From positions 1,874,777 through 1,938,776 of the forward strand of contig NZ_CM001373.1 in the NCBI RefSeq assembly GCF_000236165.1: 64,000 nucleotides of DNA. The letters are read 5' to 3'. The position numbers and the translations under genes are program-made. Position 1 is the stretch's first letter. Each line of letters begins with the position of its first letter. The notes beneath the pieces were generated by a model, which saw nothing but the letters and a program-made list of their open reading frames with translations, was not told where the DNA came from and did not search any database. Shown here one piece after another: positions 43,994-52,236 of the stretch. The stretch comes from Fluoribacter dumoffii NY 23. GTDB lineage: Bacteria > Pseudomonadota > Gammaproteobacteria > Legionellales > Legionellaceae.

Positions 43994-45310
43994 TCATTCA
44001 TGGGAGATTAACTGTTCTTGGCTTAATGGTTGCAATGCATGTGTAGAATCAAAATGGATTAAACCATCAAATTGATAAGGCAATTGAGTAAAAAAATAAT
44101 GGCTATAACGCTCTGTGTCCGGCAGGTACACAACCCCAATCGCGCGTTGTAAACGAGGAATATCCAGATAAGTTTCAAGTTTCTTGTTATCAGACAGGTT
44201 TAAGAAAAAATTCTTATGCTTTAAATGATGGAATAAATCCTCAAAACTTCCCTGTAATCCAGGCCTTACTTGTTTTTTCTCACCCGGCATTCCCCAATCG
44301 GATGCCGCCATGACTGTCCCTTCATAAGTGGAAAAACCAAGTGAATAGGAATGTGTGTCATATTGTTCCCGTACTAATTGTCCCAGATTAAATTCATTAC
44401 GCTCTCCCATTTCGGTAGCTCGGGAATCCCCTATATGTGAATTATGCGCCCATATAATGATTTTTGCCGGCTGTTTGAAGCGTGTTTCCAAATGAGCCGC
44501 TAACACATTCAGGGTTTCCGCCATATGTTGATCGCGAATATTCCAGGTTGAAACCCTCCCTTCTAACATGGAGCGATAGTAATTTTCTGCATTTTTTACC
44601 AAGCGGGCATTTTGAGTCGCAAAGAAGTATTCATCTTCTACTGCTATTCCATCCCGATGCAGGTATTCAAAAGCCCGGTGCTGCAGTTCCACTAATTGAG
44701 CTACAGCCTCATGGATACATGCCTTTTTAATTCCACTATGAATTAAATAACCATATATTTGCGGATCCTGATGCAGGTGATCAAAACAGGAATAACGCTG
44801 TTTTGCCCGTTGCGCGGCTTCAGGATCGATTTTGCTTAAGAAATCAATTACAGCTTGTATAGAGGCATTCAAGCTGTATAGATCAAGGCCAAAGAATCCA
44901 ATTTTTTGTGCGGCAGGTAAATTATCGTTATATTTTCGTAACCAGCTCAGAAAGGGCGGAAGAGTAGTATTTCGCCACATCCAGGAGGGAAACCGTTGGA
45001 AATTATCCAAAGCCTGTTCACAAAGTTCAGCATTTCCTTCACCTTGTAAATAACGATGAACACGATGGGCGTCAGGCCAATCCCCTTCAATTGCTACCGC
45101 CATAAAACCATGCTCTTTTATCAGCCGCTGGGATATTTTAATGCGGGCCTGGTAAAATTCATGCGTTCCGTGAGATGCTTCACCAATCATTACAATACGA
45201 GCATCCCCAATATGCTCAAGCACTGCATCATAATTTTCATCGGATTCTTTCAGTGGAACTACAGTATTATCGAGTTCATCTATTAGCTTTTGCAAAGCAT
45301 CTTTATTCAT
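43994..45310 (-). CDS. Erythromycin-esterase-family protein
   Basis: This protein of about 438 residues has the EreA/ChaN-like fold. VMIGEASHGTHEFYQARI near residue 40 contains the GEASHG active motif with catalytic His, followed by VAIEGDWPDAHRVH and, farther on, IIWAHNSHIGDSR, with an additional His. Family members open macrolide lactones, but most with this general layout have other, unknown substrates. Start chosen at ATG 45310, since AGGAGG is 5 bases upstream and the upstream hydrolase ends at 45327; the longer frame (45352) would overlap it. Both genes form an operon. Confidence 0.92.
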   Translation of the reverse strand: MNKDALQKLIDELDNTVVPLKESDENYDAVLEHIGDARIVMIGEASHGTHEFYQARIKISQRLIKEHGFMAVAIEGDWPDAHRVHRYLQGEGNAELCEQALDNFQRFPSWMWRNTTLPPFLSWLRKYNDNLPAAQKIGFFGLDLYSLNASIQAVIDFLSKIDPEAAQRAKQRYSCFDHLHQDPQIYGYLIHSGIKKACIHEAVAQLVELQHRAFEYLHRDGIAVEDEYFFATQNARLVKNAENYYRSMLEGRVSTWNIRDQHMAETLNVLAAHLETRFKQPAKIIIWAHNSHIGDSRATEMGERNEFNLGQLVREQYDTHSYSLGFSTYEGTVMAASDWGMPGEKKQVRPGLQGSFEDLFHHLKHKNFFLNLSDNKKLETYLDIPRLQRAIGVVYLPDTERYSHYFFTQLPYQFDGLIHFDSTHALQPLSQEQLISHE

Positions 45311-45326
45311 AGAGCCTCCTCGCTCC

Positions 45327-45995
45327 CTACTTTCCGCCACAATATCGATCAAACCAGTTTTTGGCTATATTGGCGACTTCGCTTAATTTTCCGGCCTCTT
45401 CAAATAAATGGGTTGCTCCAGGGACTATGTGCAATTGGGGGTGGCAACTCATTTGCGCCATCGCTTGCTTATTAAGATCAATCACTACCTCATCCTGCCC
45501 TCCTACAATCAATAAGGTAGGGGCTTTGACTTGAGGTAAATAATTACCGGCCAAATCAGGCCTGCCGCCTCGTGAGACGATGGCGCTCACATATTTGGGC
45601 TCCTGCGCTGCTGCTACAAGAGCAGCCCCACCTCCGGTGCTTGATCCAAATAAACCGATTGGAAAATTGTATGGAGCTAATTCTTGGGTACACCAATGAA
45701 TCACATCAATAAGACGAGAGGCCAATAAATGAATATCGAAACGAAATTCACGAGTAACATTATCGATAATATCTTCCTGGGAAGTAAGCAGGTCAAAGAG
45801 CAGGGTTGCGTAATTTCCCTCATTCAAGGTATTGGCCACGTATTGATTGCGGCTGCTGAATCGACTGCTTCCACTTCCATGCACAAAAATCACTATCCCT
45901 TTAGCTTTTTCAGGTATGAATAGAAACCCATTCAAATAAACATTTTTACTTGGAATTGTCACGGGATGTTGAATGTCCGCAGTATAGGTATCCAT
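45327..45995 (-). CDS. Dienelactone-hydrolase-like alpha/beta hydrolase
   Basis: This protein of about 222 residues has an alpha/beta-hydrolase fold: VIFVHGSGSSRFSSRN (oxyanion loop) near residue 35, nucleophile elbow LFGSSTGGGAALVAA near 115, VGGQDEVV with the acid near 172 and HIVPGATHLF with the His near 196. It resembles the small dienelactone-hydrolase/YghX-type enzymes. AAAGGA is 6 bases before ATG 45995; an ATG two codons upstream is too close to that site. It is the first gene of a two-gene unit with the erythromycin-esterase-like gene, 16 bases away. The substrate is unknown. Confidence 0.9.
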   Translation of the reverse strand: MDTYTADIQHPVTIPSKNVYLNGFLFIPEKAKGIVIFVHGSGSSRFSSRNQYVANTLNEGNYATLLFDLLTSQEDIIDNVTREFRFDIHLLASRLIDVIHWCTQELAPYNFPIGLFGSSTGGGAALVAAAQEPKYVSAIVSRGGRPDLAGNYLPQVKAPTLLIVGGQDEVVIDLNKQAMAQMSCHPQLHIVPGATHLFEEAGKLSEVANIAKNWFDRYCGGK

Positions 45996-46107
45996 GAGCA
46001 TTCCTTTTCCTGAACCTACCTTATTTCAAGTATAGCCTTTTAATCCGGATTAATTGGTAAATAGCGCATGAGCTATAGGAAATTTATAATTTTCATATGC
46101 ATTGTGC

Positions 46108-47349
46108 TTAAAGCATAAACCAATAAGCCATTCCGCCGCTTACTCCCATTGTCATTAATAATAAAGTCGATTGCAGAGCAAAGCGTAGAGGGGTTAAAGT
46201 CCATAAGAGTACTATTTTAGATATAAAACTGGCCATAATGGCGGTATACAACATCAAACATCCTTGATCGAGCTCAATTTTATCGCCCAAATAAAGCAAG
46301 GCAGTTGCTAGTGAAATACCGTGAATTTCAAGCAATCCACCCAAAAATGAAATCAACAAGATCCAATTGATTGAAATAATTCGCTTTGTCATTGCGACAA
46401 GCAGCAGCAAGAATCCAATGAATATCGAAGTTTGCAATATAGATAATAAATTCAGGGGCTTGGCTAATAGAGTTAAATCGTGATTTATTTTTTTCTGATA
46501 ATAAAGCAGAATAACTGCCAATAAAATTCCTGTACTTATCATTGCCAGGAGCGGCCCAACTATGGAAACAAGTAATGTGGGAGAGGCCACAAAAATGATA
46601 AGAAGCACATCAACAAGCATGGCGACAGTGGCTAGAAGCCCGGAAGCTAAAATGGCAGGAATTGCCTGCGGATATCGCTTTAATGTTTGATGAACCTGGG
46701 CAAACACTGCAGTACTCGAAACCAATCCCCCCATAAAACCGCTTAAGGGAATCCCCATACGTTCGCCGAATAGATGGATGGCCACATAACCGCACAATTG
46801 AATTCCGGCAATTGTAGCAATCAATAAACCAAAAGCCCTGGGGTTAAAAAAATGCCAGGGATCAATGGTTCTATCAGGAAGAAGCGGTAAAATCCCCAAA
46901 GTAAAAATGACCAATACAATTACCGTTTCCATTTCATGGGGTTTGAATTTTTCCCGCGCCAACCGATGCAGCCTTTTTCGTTCAATAAGGATAAGTAAAA
47001 TGATGGCGCTCAGGGTTATTGCAATTAAGGGCAAGCTGGGAACCATAAAACCAATACAAAAAATAATCCCCCCGGTAATTTCTGTCAGAGCACCTATATT
47101 ACTGTTTTTACGTTGATTCGTACTGATTTGAAAATAATTGAGCAGTAATATACCAAATACAAAAGCGCTTGTCGTAATTGTAAGACCCGTTTGATTTAAG
47201 GTGGCAATCAAAGTTCCGAGAACCGATAATAAGATAAATGTTCGGACACCAATAAATTGGGCCCCTTCCGGATGACTGCGTTCGCGCTCAATACCGATGA
47301 GAAAACCAATCAGAAGGGATATAATAAAAGATGTCAGTATCTCTAACAT
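46108..47349 (-). CDS. MgtC/SapB plus DUF4010 inner-membrane protein
   Basis: This roughly 413-residue polytopic protein has an N-terminal MgtC-type domain (SFIISLLIGFLIGIERERSH, the IERE motif near 20-25, followed by GVRTFILLSVLGTLIA) and a C-terminal DUF4010 domain with more than 8 hydrophobic helices. Such proteins are implicated in adaptation to low Mg2+ or acid stress; transport is not proven. The ATG at 47349 begins the first helix and has AGGGAAG about 9 bases upstream; the longer frame from 47394 adds 15 polar residues. It is divergent from the SerB-like gene. Confidence 0.9.
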   Translation of the reverse strand: MLEILTSFIISLLIGFLIGIERERSHPEGAQFIGVRTFILLSVLGTLIATLNQTGLTITTSAFVFGILLLNYFQISTNQRKNSNIGALTEITGGIIFCIGFMVPSLPLIAITLSAIILLILIERKRLHRLAREKFKPHEMETVIVLVIFTLGILPLLPDRTIDPWHFFNPRAFGLLIATIAGIQLCGYVAIHLFGERMGIPLSGFMGGLVSSTAVFAQVHQTLKRYPQAIPAILASGLLATVAMLVDVLLIIFVASPTLLVSIVGPLLAMISTGILLAVILLYYQKKINHDLTLLAKPLNLLSILQTSIFIGFLLLLVAMTKRIISINWILLISFLGGLLEIHGISLATALLYLGDKIELDQGCLMLYTAIMASFISKIVLLWTLTPLRFALQSTLLLMTMGVSGGMAYWFML

Positions 47350-47496
47350 AATGCACACTTCCCTGGCTCTGCTTTCTTCGACACCGCATTCCAATCAGGC
47401 GTGTATCACTTAATTGGCATCTCCTTAATAAATGGATTATAGTACATCTATACTTAAGTAATTGAATTTGCGTTTGAAAATAACGGTAGATTCTTC

Positions 47497-48291
47497 ATGG
47501 ATAATAGAAATCCCTGGGCTTTAAACGCCCCTATTGATTCTTTTTTCTTTGACTGTGATGGTACGCTCTCACTCATTGAGGGAATTAATGTCCTTGCAAC
47601 AAGAAACGGCGTTGCTGAAAAGGTTCATCAGATTACAGCTCGGTGCATGGGAAAAACGGGCATGACCCCCAAGGATTATCAACAGCGTTTGGTCTATGTG
47701 CAACCTACCCGCAACCAGGTAGAGGAGTTAGCTGCATCCTATATACAACATGTTGCTCCTGGCGCTTCGGAACTCATTCAGTTATTGCATCGCTTGAATA
47801 AAAAGACCTATATCATTTCAGCCGGCATTAAAGCGGCAGTAGTCCCATTTGCCCATGCTTTAGGGGTGCCTGCAAACCATGTACTTGCAGTGGATGTATA
47901 TTTTGATGCGCAGGGTAAGTATTTTGGATTTGATAAACAAAGCAATATGACCAAAGCCAATGGAAAAGCTGTAGAGATAGCCTCGGTGCTGAGTCCTGGT
48001 GAACGATCCTTATTAGTGGGGGATGGAATGAGTGACTGGGAGGCACGAGAAACAGTAACCCGATTTATTGGTTTTGCAGGCCTAAGCCCTAAAGAATGGG
48101 TAAAAAAACACTCTGATTTTTATATCACCAACACAAGCTTTTATCCAATAATCGCCTTGGGATTAACGCAAGACGAGTTGCAACAATTACCTTCCCAAGA
48201 CCTTGCCTATTATGAACAAGGGCTTAGAGAAATTAACAATTCTGCGGTTCTGATCAAGGGAAATGACCATGTTCACTATTCAGGTTCTTGA
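47497..48291 (+). CDS. SerB-like HAD phosphatase
   Basis: This 264-residue HAD-IB hydrolase is probably a phosphoserine phosphatase. The nucleophile motif FFFDCDGTLSLIEG lies at residues 17-30, motif II YIISAGIKAAVVPFA near 110 (Ser), and motif IV LLVGDGMSDWEARETV near 168 (GDGxxD). The C-terminal 70 residues are a divergent tail. It overlaps the downstream serA by 23 bases (serA start at 48269), so the two enzymes of serine synthesis are likely co-translated. The pairing supports the phosphoserine role, though other HAD-IB substrates are possible. Confidence 0.88.
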   Translation: MDNRNPWALNAPIDSFFFDCDGTLSLIEGINVLATRNGVAEKVHQITARCMGKTGMTPKDYQQRLVYVQPTRNQVEELAASYIQHVAPGASELIQLLHRLNKKTYIISAGIKAAVVPFAHALGVPANHVLAVDVYFDAQGKYFGFDKQSNMTKANGKAVEIASVLSPGERSLLVGDGMSDWEARETVTRFIGFAGLSPKEWVKKHSDFYITNTSFYPIIALGLTQDELQQLPSQDLAYYEQGLREINNSAVLIKGNDHVHYSGS

Positions 48292-49465
48292 TAATATCTC
48301 TCCCCAAGGCTTAAGTATATTCCATCCCGACCTATATCAATTAGGCATTAACCCAATCGAGCCTGATGTTATTTTAGTACGTTCCCATAAATTACATGGG
48401 CATCCTTTCTCCAGGAATTTAAAAGCAGTAGCCCGGGCAGGTACAGGTACTGATAATATCCCTGTTGAGGTCCTTACCAAGCTCGGTATTCCTGTATTTT
48501 ATGCTCCTGGCGCAAATGCCAATGCAGTCAAGGAGCTAGTGATGGCAGCCATGATCATGGGTTACAGGCATTTAGATGAAACCCGCTCTTTTATTACCGA
48601 ACTCTCCAAAGAAAATAATCAACTCCTAAACCGGGAAATAGAAACAAAGAAAAAGAAATTTGTTGGGCATGAAATTTCAGGGAAAACCCTGGGCGTCATA
48701 GGGTTGGGTAATATAGGAGTTAAAGTGGCTAATGCCGGATTGGCCTTGGGGATGAACGTTTTGGGTTTTGATACCAACATGACCCTTACTAACGCCTTGG
48801 CATTAATGCCTGGGGTTGAAAAAGTGATGGATATGAATTGGTTACTATCCCATGCAGATATTATTACTTTGCATATCCCTTTAAATACCGCTACTACCCA
48901 CTTAATTAATGAAGAAAATATTTCTTTTGTGAAACCGGATACCCTTTTGCTCAATTTTTCCCGCGAACAAATAGTATGTGAAAACGCCATTTTGCAGCAA
49001 CTGAATAATCAACGTTTGATGGGCTATATTACCGATTTTCCAACGATTAATCTCGCAGGACACCCTAATGTCTTGTGTTTCCCCCATTTGGGTGCAAGCA
49101 CGCAGGAAGCCGAACAGAGTGCGGCAGAAATGGTGATTCGCAATGTTTGCAATTATCTGGAATATGGAATTATCGAATATTCTGTCAATTTTCCCAATAT
49201 TTCTCTTTCTGGAACTCAGGTGTCTCATTGTTACCGTCTTCTGGCTATCAACAAAAATACTCCTGGTGCTATGGGCAAAATTACCCAGAACATCTCAAAG
49301 CTTGGATTCAATATTGAACAGATGGAAAATAAATCACGTGGGCCAATTGCCGTCAACCTTATTGATATCTCTGGACCTAAAGAATCCCTGTCCGAATTAT
49401 GTGATCAACTGAAGCACGTTTCAAAATTAATAGACATCCGATTGGTGTCAAATTGTCAAAAATAA
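48269..49465 (+). CDS. serA: D-3-phosphoglycerate dehydrogenase
   Basis: SerA oxidises 3-phosphoglycerate with NAD+, the first step of serine synthesis. The 398-residue protein shows AGTGTDNIPVE and GANANAVKELVMA near 70-90, the NAD-binding loop LGVIGLGNIGVKVAN near 143, HIPLNTATTHLI near 205, catalytic FPHLGASTQEAE near 270, and an ACT-type C-terminal region from about 320 for serine feedback. In the catalytic Arg segment, LLNFSREQIVCE keeps the order but has Phe-Ser-Arg-Glu for the usual ARG. It overlaps the SerB-like gene. The second ATG, at 48269, lies 7 bases after AAGGGA and is preferred to the ATG at 48263. Confidence 0.93.
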   Translation: MFTIQVLDNISPQGLSIFHPDLYQLGINPIEPDVILVRSHKLHGHPFSRNLKAVARAGTGTDNIPVEVLTKLGIPVFYAPGANANAVKELVMAAMIMGYRHLDETRSFITELSKENNQLLNREIETKKKKFVGHEISGKTLGVIGLGNIGVKVANAGLALGMNVLGFDTNMTLTNALALMPGVEKVMDMNWLLSHADIITLHIPLNTATTHLINEENISFVKPDTLLLNFSREQIVCENAILQQLNNQRLMGYITDFPTINLAGHPNVLCFPHLGASTQEAEQSAAEMVIRNVCNYLEYGIIEYSVNFPNISLSGTQVSHCYRLLAINKNTPGAMGKITQNISKLGFNIEQMENKSRGPIAVNLIDISGPKESLSELCDQLKHVSKLIDIRLVSNCQK

Positions 49466-49563
49466 TAAAATTTGTGCAATTTTTGTAAAACCCCAATTTC
49501 TTTACTACACTTTTAAATGTTATTCACCTTATCAAGATATTAACCTGTTTTATAAGGATTGCT

Positions 49564-50298
49564 GTGCATAATATTGAATTACTCGCCATTCATGATCAAA
49601 AAACAAATGGTATGGCGATTTGTTTAAAACCCAAAGTTCCCTACATTATTACTCCATCTTTGGTCCATGAGGTTCGCAAACTACAAAACAAAATAGCCGA
49701 ACAATACTATACCCGGCCATGGGAAGGGGTTTATTACATTCTATGGTATTTACATAACGATACCGCTCCCTGGATTGGCCTTGACTATCATTTTATCCAG
49801 GAGGCCTTGACAAGCCATCGTGAGCGACAAATGGAGCACTACATCGAAACTGTTTTTGAATTACTGTTCATCAATTATGTGGGTTTCGATCTTCCCCTGA
49901 TTAACTGCTCTATTGTAAACCGAAAGTTGAGCGGCGTTTCTCAGGATTTTTTTTATGTCAATCGCATCAATTTTATAAAACATTATTCCTGCTCCAATAT
50001 ACTTCCCTTTAATAAATTAAATTTTAATTCCGGAATAAGAAATACATCCTTTCCCTTGAAACTCTATACTCGCAATTATTTTTATTCCTATAACTCAATT
50101 GACTTAAAATCAATGAAAAAAATTCTTAGTTCGTATCGGTATGAACCCATACCCAAATCCCAGCAGGATGAAATTAAATTTCTGTTCAATCAAATTAGCC
50201 AGGAAACAATTGAAAAAATTTATCAATTGGCATCAGAAAAAATGAATGTACTCAAACGTTTCGCCTTAATGCAGTCGCGGGCAAATAACTCAAGATAG
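49564..50298 (+). CDS. Unrecognised 244-residue protein
   Basis: I do not recognise this protein. It starts at GTG 49564, with AAGGA about 7 bases upstream. The sequence is rich in Tyr, Phe, Asn and Ile, with a WEGVYYILWYLHND aromatic cluster near residue 54 and a helical C-terminus (QISQETIEKIYQLASEKMNVL). There is no signal peptide or transmembrane segment. It stands alone between serA and queE, both on the same strand, so it might share transcripts. Low-complexity aromatic content and lack of a family suggest a lineage-specific protein. Confidence 0.75.
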   Translation: MHNIELLAIHDQKTNGMAICLKPKVPYIITPSLVHEVRKLQNKIAEQYYTRPWEGVYYILWYLHNDTAPWIGLDYHFIQEALTSHRERQMEHYIETVFELLFINYVGFDLPLINCSIVNRKLSGVSQDFFYVNRINFIKHYSCSNILPFNKLNFNSGIRNTSFPLKLYTRNYFYSYNSIDLKSMKKILSSYRYEPIPKSQQDEIKFLFNQISQETIEKIYQLASEKMNVLKRFALMQSRANNSR

Positions 50299-50449
50299 AA
50301 TCCTGATTTGCATTTTGATAGCACCTCATTCGTGCCTCCGGGATGCTGCAAGGCAGATGCCCTCCAACTTCAAGCGTACAAAATAAGCCTAATGCCACAC
50401 TCTTTGGATAAACTAAAATATCAACACTCACTTTTACACCATAATAGGG

Positions 50450-50455
50450 TATAAT
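50450..50455 (+). promoter_or_regulatory. Candidate -10 element upstream of queE
   Basis: A perfect TATAAT lies 32 bases before the queE ATG; the -35 position (around 50427) has no good match, so this is a tentative promoter. Confidence 0.35.
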
Positions 50456-50487
50456 ATGAGGAGTTTTTATACAGGAAAGGTATATTG

Positions 50488-51363
50488 ATGTTTGGGTTGA
50501 ATGACCGGGTGGGCAAATCCTTTTTTAATGACGCGAAATCTGATGAACTCTTTGTTACCAGTCGTTTTTTTACTTTACAGGGAGAGGGACCATTTCGTGG
50601 TCACCCTGCATACTTCATTCGCTTGGCTAAATGTAACTTAGCGTGCTCTTTTTGTGATACTTATTTTGATACCGGGGAATGGATTGATTTTACCTCCTTA
50701 CTGGAAGAAGCCGACACCGTCATTCACTCTTTTTTTCAAACACGAAATCTCACCTCGCCCTCCTGGGCTCAGGGTTTGGGAAAAAATATGGTTCTGGTGA
50801 TTACAGGCGGTGAACCTTCATTACAGCGGAATTTATCCGCATTTTTAGAACAAGCCCAACCGTATTTTCAATATACTCAAATTGAATCAAATGGTGTTTC
50901 CATTCTTCCTGATCTCCCTGCAAAAACAACTTTGGTTGTCAGTCCCAAGTGTCTTGAAAAAGAAGGGAAAGTTATTCGCTACCTAGAACCTAACAGTAAA
51001 ATGTTGAAGCGCGCTGATTATTTAAAGTTTGTGATGTCAGCACCCGAAGATGGTCAATACACACCCTACAGCGAAATACCCGCATGGGCGCATGAATGGG
51101 CTGAAAAAACCGGCAAGCAGGTGTTTGTGAGCCCCATGAACAGATACCAGAAAGAGCCGCAACGTGCTCAAGCAATGCGTGAAAAAGGGCGGGATCTCAC
51201 CATAGCAGAACGCTCGGAAATTAACGAAACTGTCAGCTTTTGGGAACCAGGGCTTTTACACCTGGAAAAAAACCAGCGCAATCATGAATATGCAGCGGAA
51301 TATTGCATGAAATACGGGTTTGTCCTGAATTTGCAAATCCATCTGTTTGCAAGTTTACCTTAA
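50488..51363 (+). CDS. queE: 7-carboxy-7-deazaguanine synthase
   Basis: QueE is a radical-SAM enzyme that rearranges 6-carboxytetrahydropterin to 7-carboxy-7-deazaguanine in queuosine synthesis. The 291-residue protein has the TLQGEGPFRGHPAYFIRLAKCNL start with the radical SAM cluster motif CNLACSFCDTYF (CX3CX2C), VITGGEPSLQRN near 110 (GGEP), and SPKCLEKEGK near 153. LQIHLFASLP at the C-terminus is typical of the family. No queC, queD or queF lies next to it. The ATG at 50488 was chosen; TTG 50485 is one codon earlier. Confidence 0.93.
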   Translation: MFGLNDRVGKSFFNDAKSDELFVTSRFFTLQGEGPFRGHPAYFIRLAKCNLACSFCDTYFDTGEWIDFTSLLEEADTVIHSFFQTRNLTSPSWAQGLGKNMVLVITGGEPSLQRNLSAFLEQAQPYFQYTQIESNGVSILPDLPAKTTLVVSPKCLEKEGKVIRYLEPNSKMLKRADYLKFVMSAPEDGQYTPYSEIPAWAHEWAEKTGKQVFVSPMNRYQKEPQRAQAMREKGRDLTIAERSEINETVSFWEPGLLHLEKNQRNHEYAAEYCMKYGFVLNLQIHLFASLP

Positions 51364-51424
51364 ACATTTTATAGGTCCGGACTAGGAGTGCTAATCCGGC
51401 TTTCGATAATTTAAGATGAATGAA

Positions 51425-51613
51425 TCAAGCGGAGCATACCATGTCATGACCACAACATGTTGGTGATTTAATCTGGCCGCATCCCTGAGGACATTTTGCT
51501 ACTTGAACTTTGCCTTTATCCGTTTTGATTTCATCACTGACTAAAGGGGTATCGCATTTCGCGCAGGTTAAATTTTTTACTCGCATTCCACATTTTTGAC
51601 ATTTATATTCCAT
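51425..51613 (-). CDS. Small zinc-ribbon protein
   Basis: This 62-residue protein has four CxxC or CxxxC knuckles: YKCQKCGM, TCAKCD, AKCPQGCGQ and TCCGHDMVC. These make two zinc-binding sites or a double ribbon. The ATG at 51613 has AAGGAGA 6 bases upstream; a TTG two codons earlier is not needed. No function is known. It is on the same strand as the TudS-like gene further upstream. Confidence 0.8.
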   Translation of the reverse strand: MEYKCQKCGMRVKNLTCAKCDTPLVSDEIKTDKGKVQVAKCPQGCGQIKSPTCCGHDMVCSA

Positions 51614-51694
51614 GGCCAATCTCCTTGAAATTAATTTCTTTGTTCAATATTAGGACTAAATCGGGTAGTTGTAAAATGGAAGATTGCTGGTTTT

Positions 51695-52180
51695 TTATCC
51701 TAAGGCAGCACGTAATGCTTCATCAATATGGTTTTCGTCAAATACCTGTACTCCATGCTCCCTTAGCAGCGCAGCAGTAACCCCTTCCCCCTGAATCAAT
51801 GTATGCGAAAAAGTTCCATCATAAATCATTCCGGATCCACAAGACGGGCTTCTTGCTTTTAAAACCGCAACCCTTATGTGATATTTTTTTACCAGCTCCA
51901 GTGTTTTTTGCGCCCCTTGCAGGAAGCAATCAGTCACATCCTGATTCATTACAGTTTTTACTATAGCATTTTGGTTTAATACCTCAGCGCCCGATTTTTT
52001 ATCCTGAATCTCGGCCGGCGCTCTGGGAACAGGCAATCCTCCAGCAAGTTCGGGGCAAATAGTGATAATGTTTCCCTCTTTAATCCATTGTTGTAATAAA
52101 GGATGGTGCTGCAAACAATCCCCCCCGTCATAGCGAACTTTCTGGCCAAGAAGACATGCACTCATAAGGATTTTAGGCAT
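51695..52180 (-). CDS. DUF523/TudS-family desulfurase-like protein
   Basis: This 161-residue protein carries the DUF523 pattern: MSACLLGQKVRYDGG near residue 6, ICPELAGGLPVPRAPAEIQ near 38 and LKARSPSCGSGMIYDGTF near 103. The three cysteines would coordinate a [4Fe-4S] cluster, as in the TudS thiouracil desulfurase that belongs to this family. It may remove sulfur from thiolated nucleobases. The length is typical of the short form. It lies downstream of copA on the same strand. Confidence 0.92.
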   Translation of the reverse strand: MPKILMSACLLGQKVRYDGGDCLQHHPLLQQWIKEGNIITICPELAGGLPVPRAPAEIQDKKSGAEVLNQNAIVKTVMNQDVTDCFLQGAQKTLELVKKYHIRVAVLKARSPSCGSGMIYDGTFSHTLIQGEGVTAALLREHGVQVFDENHIDEALRAALG

Positions 52181-52236
52181 AAAAACTCCAATAAGAAGAC
52201 ATAAAGAAGGACTCCAGGTATAGCCTTAAACTTACT

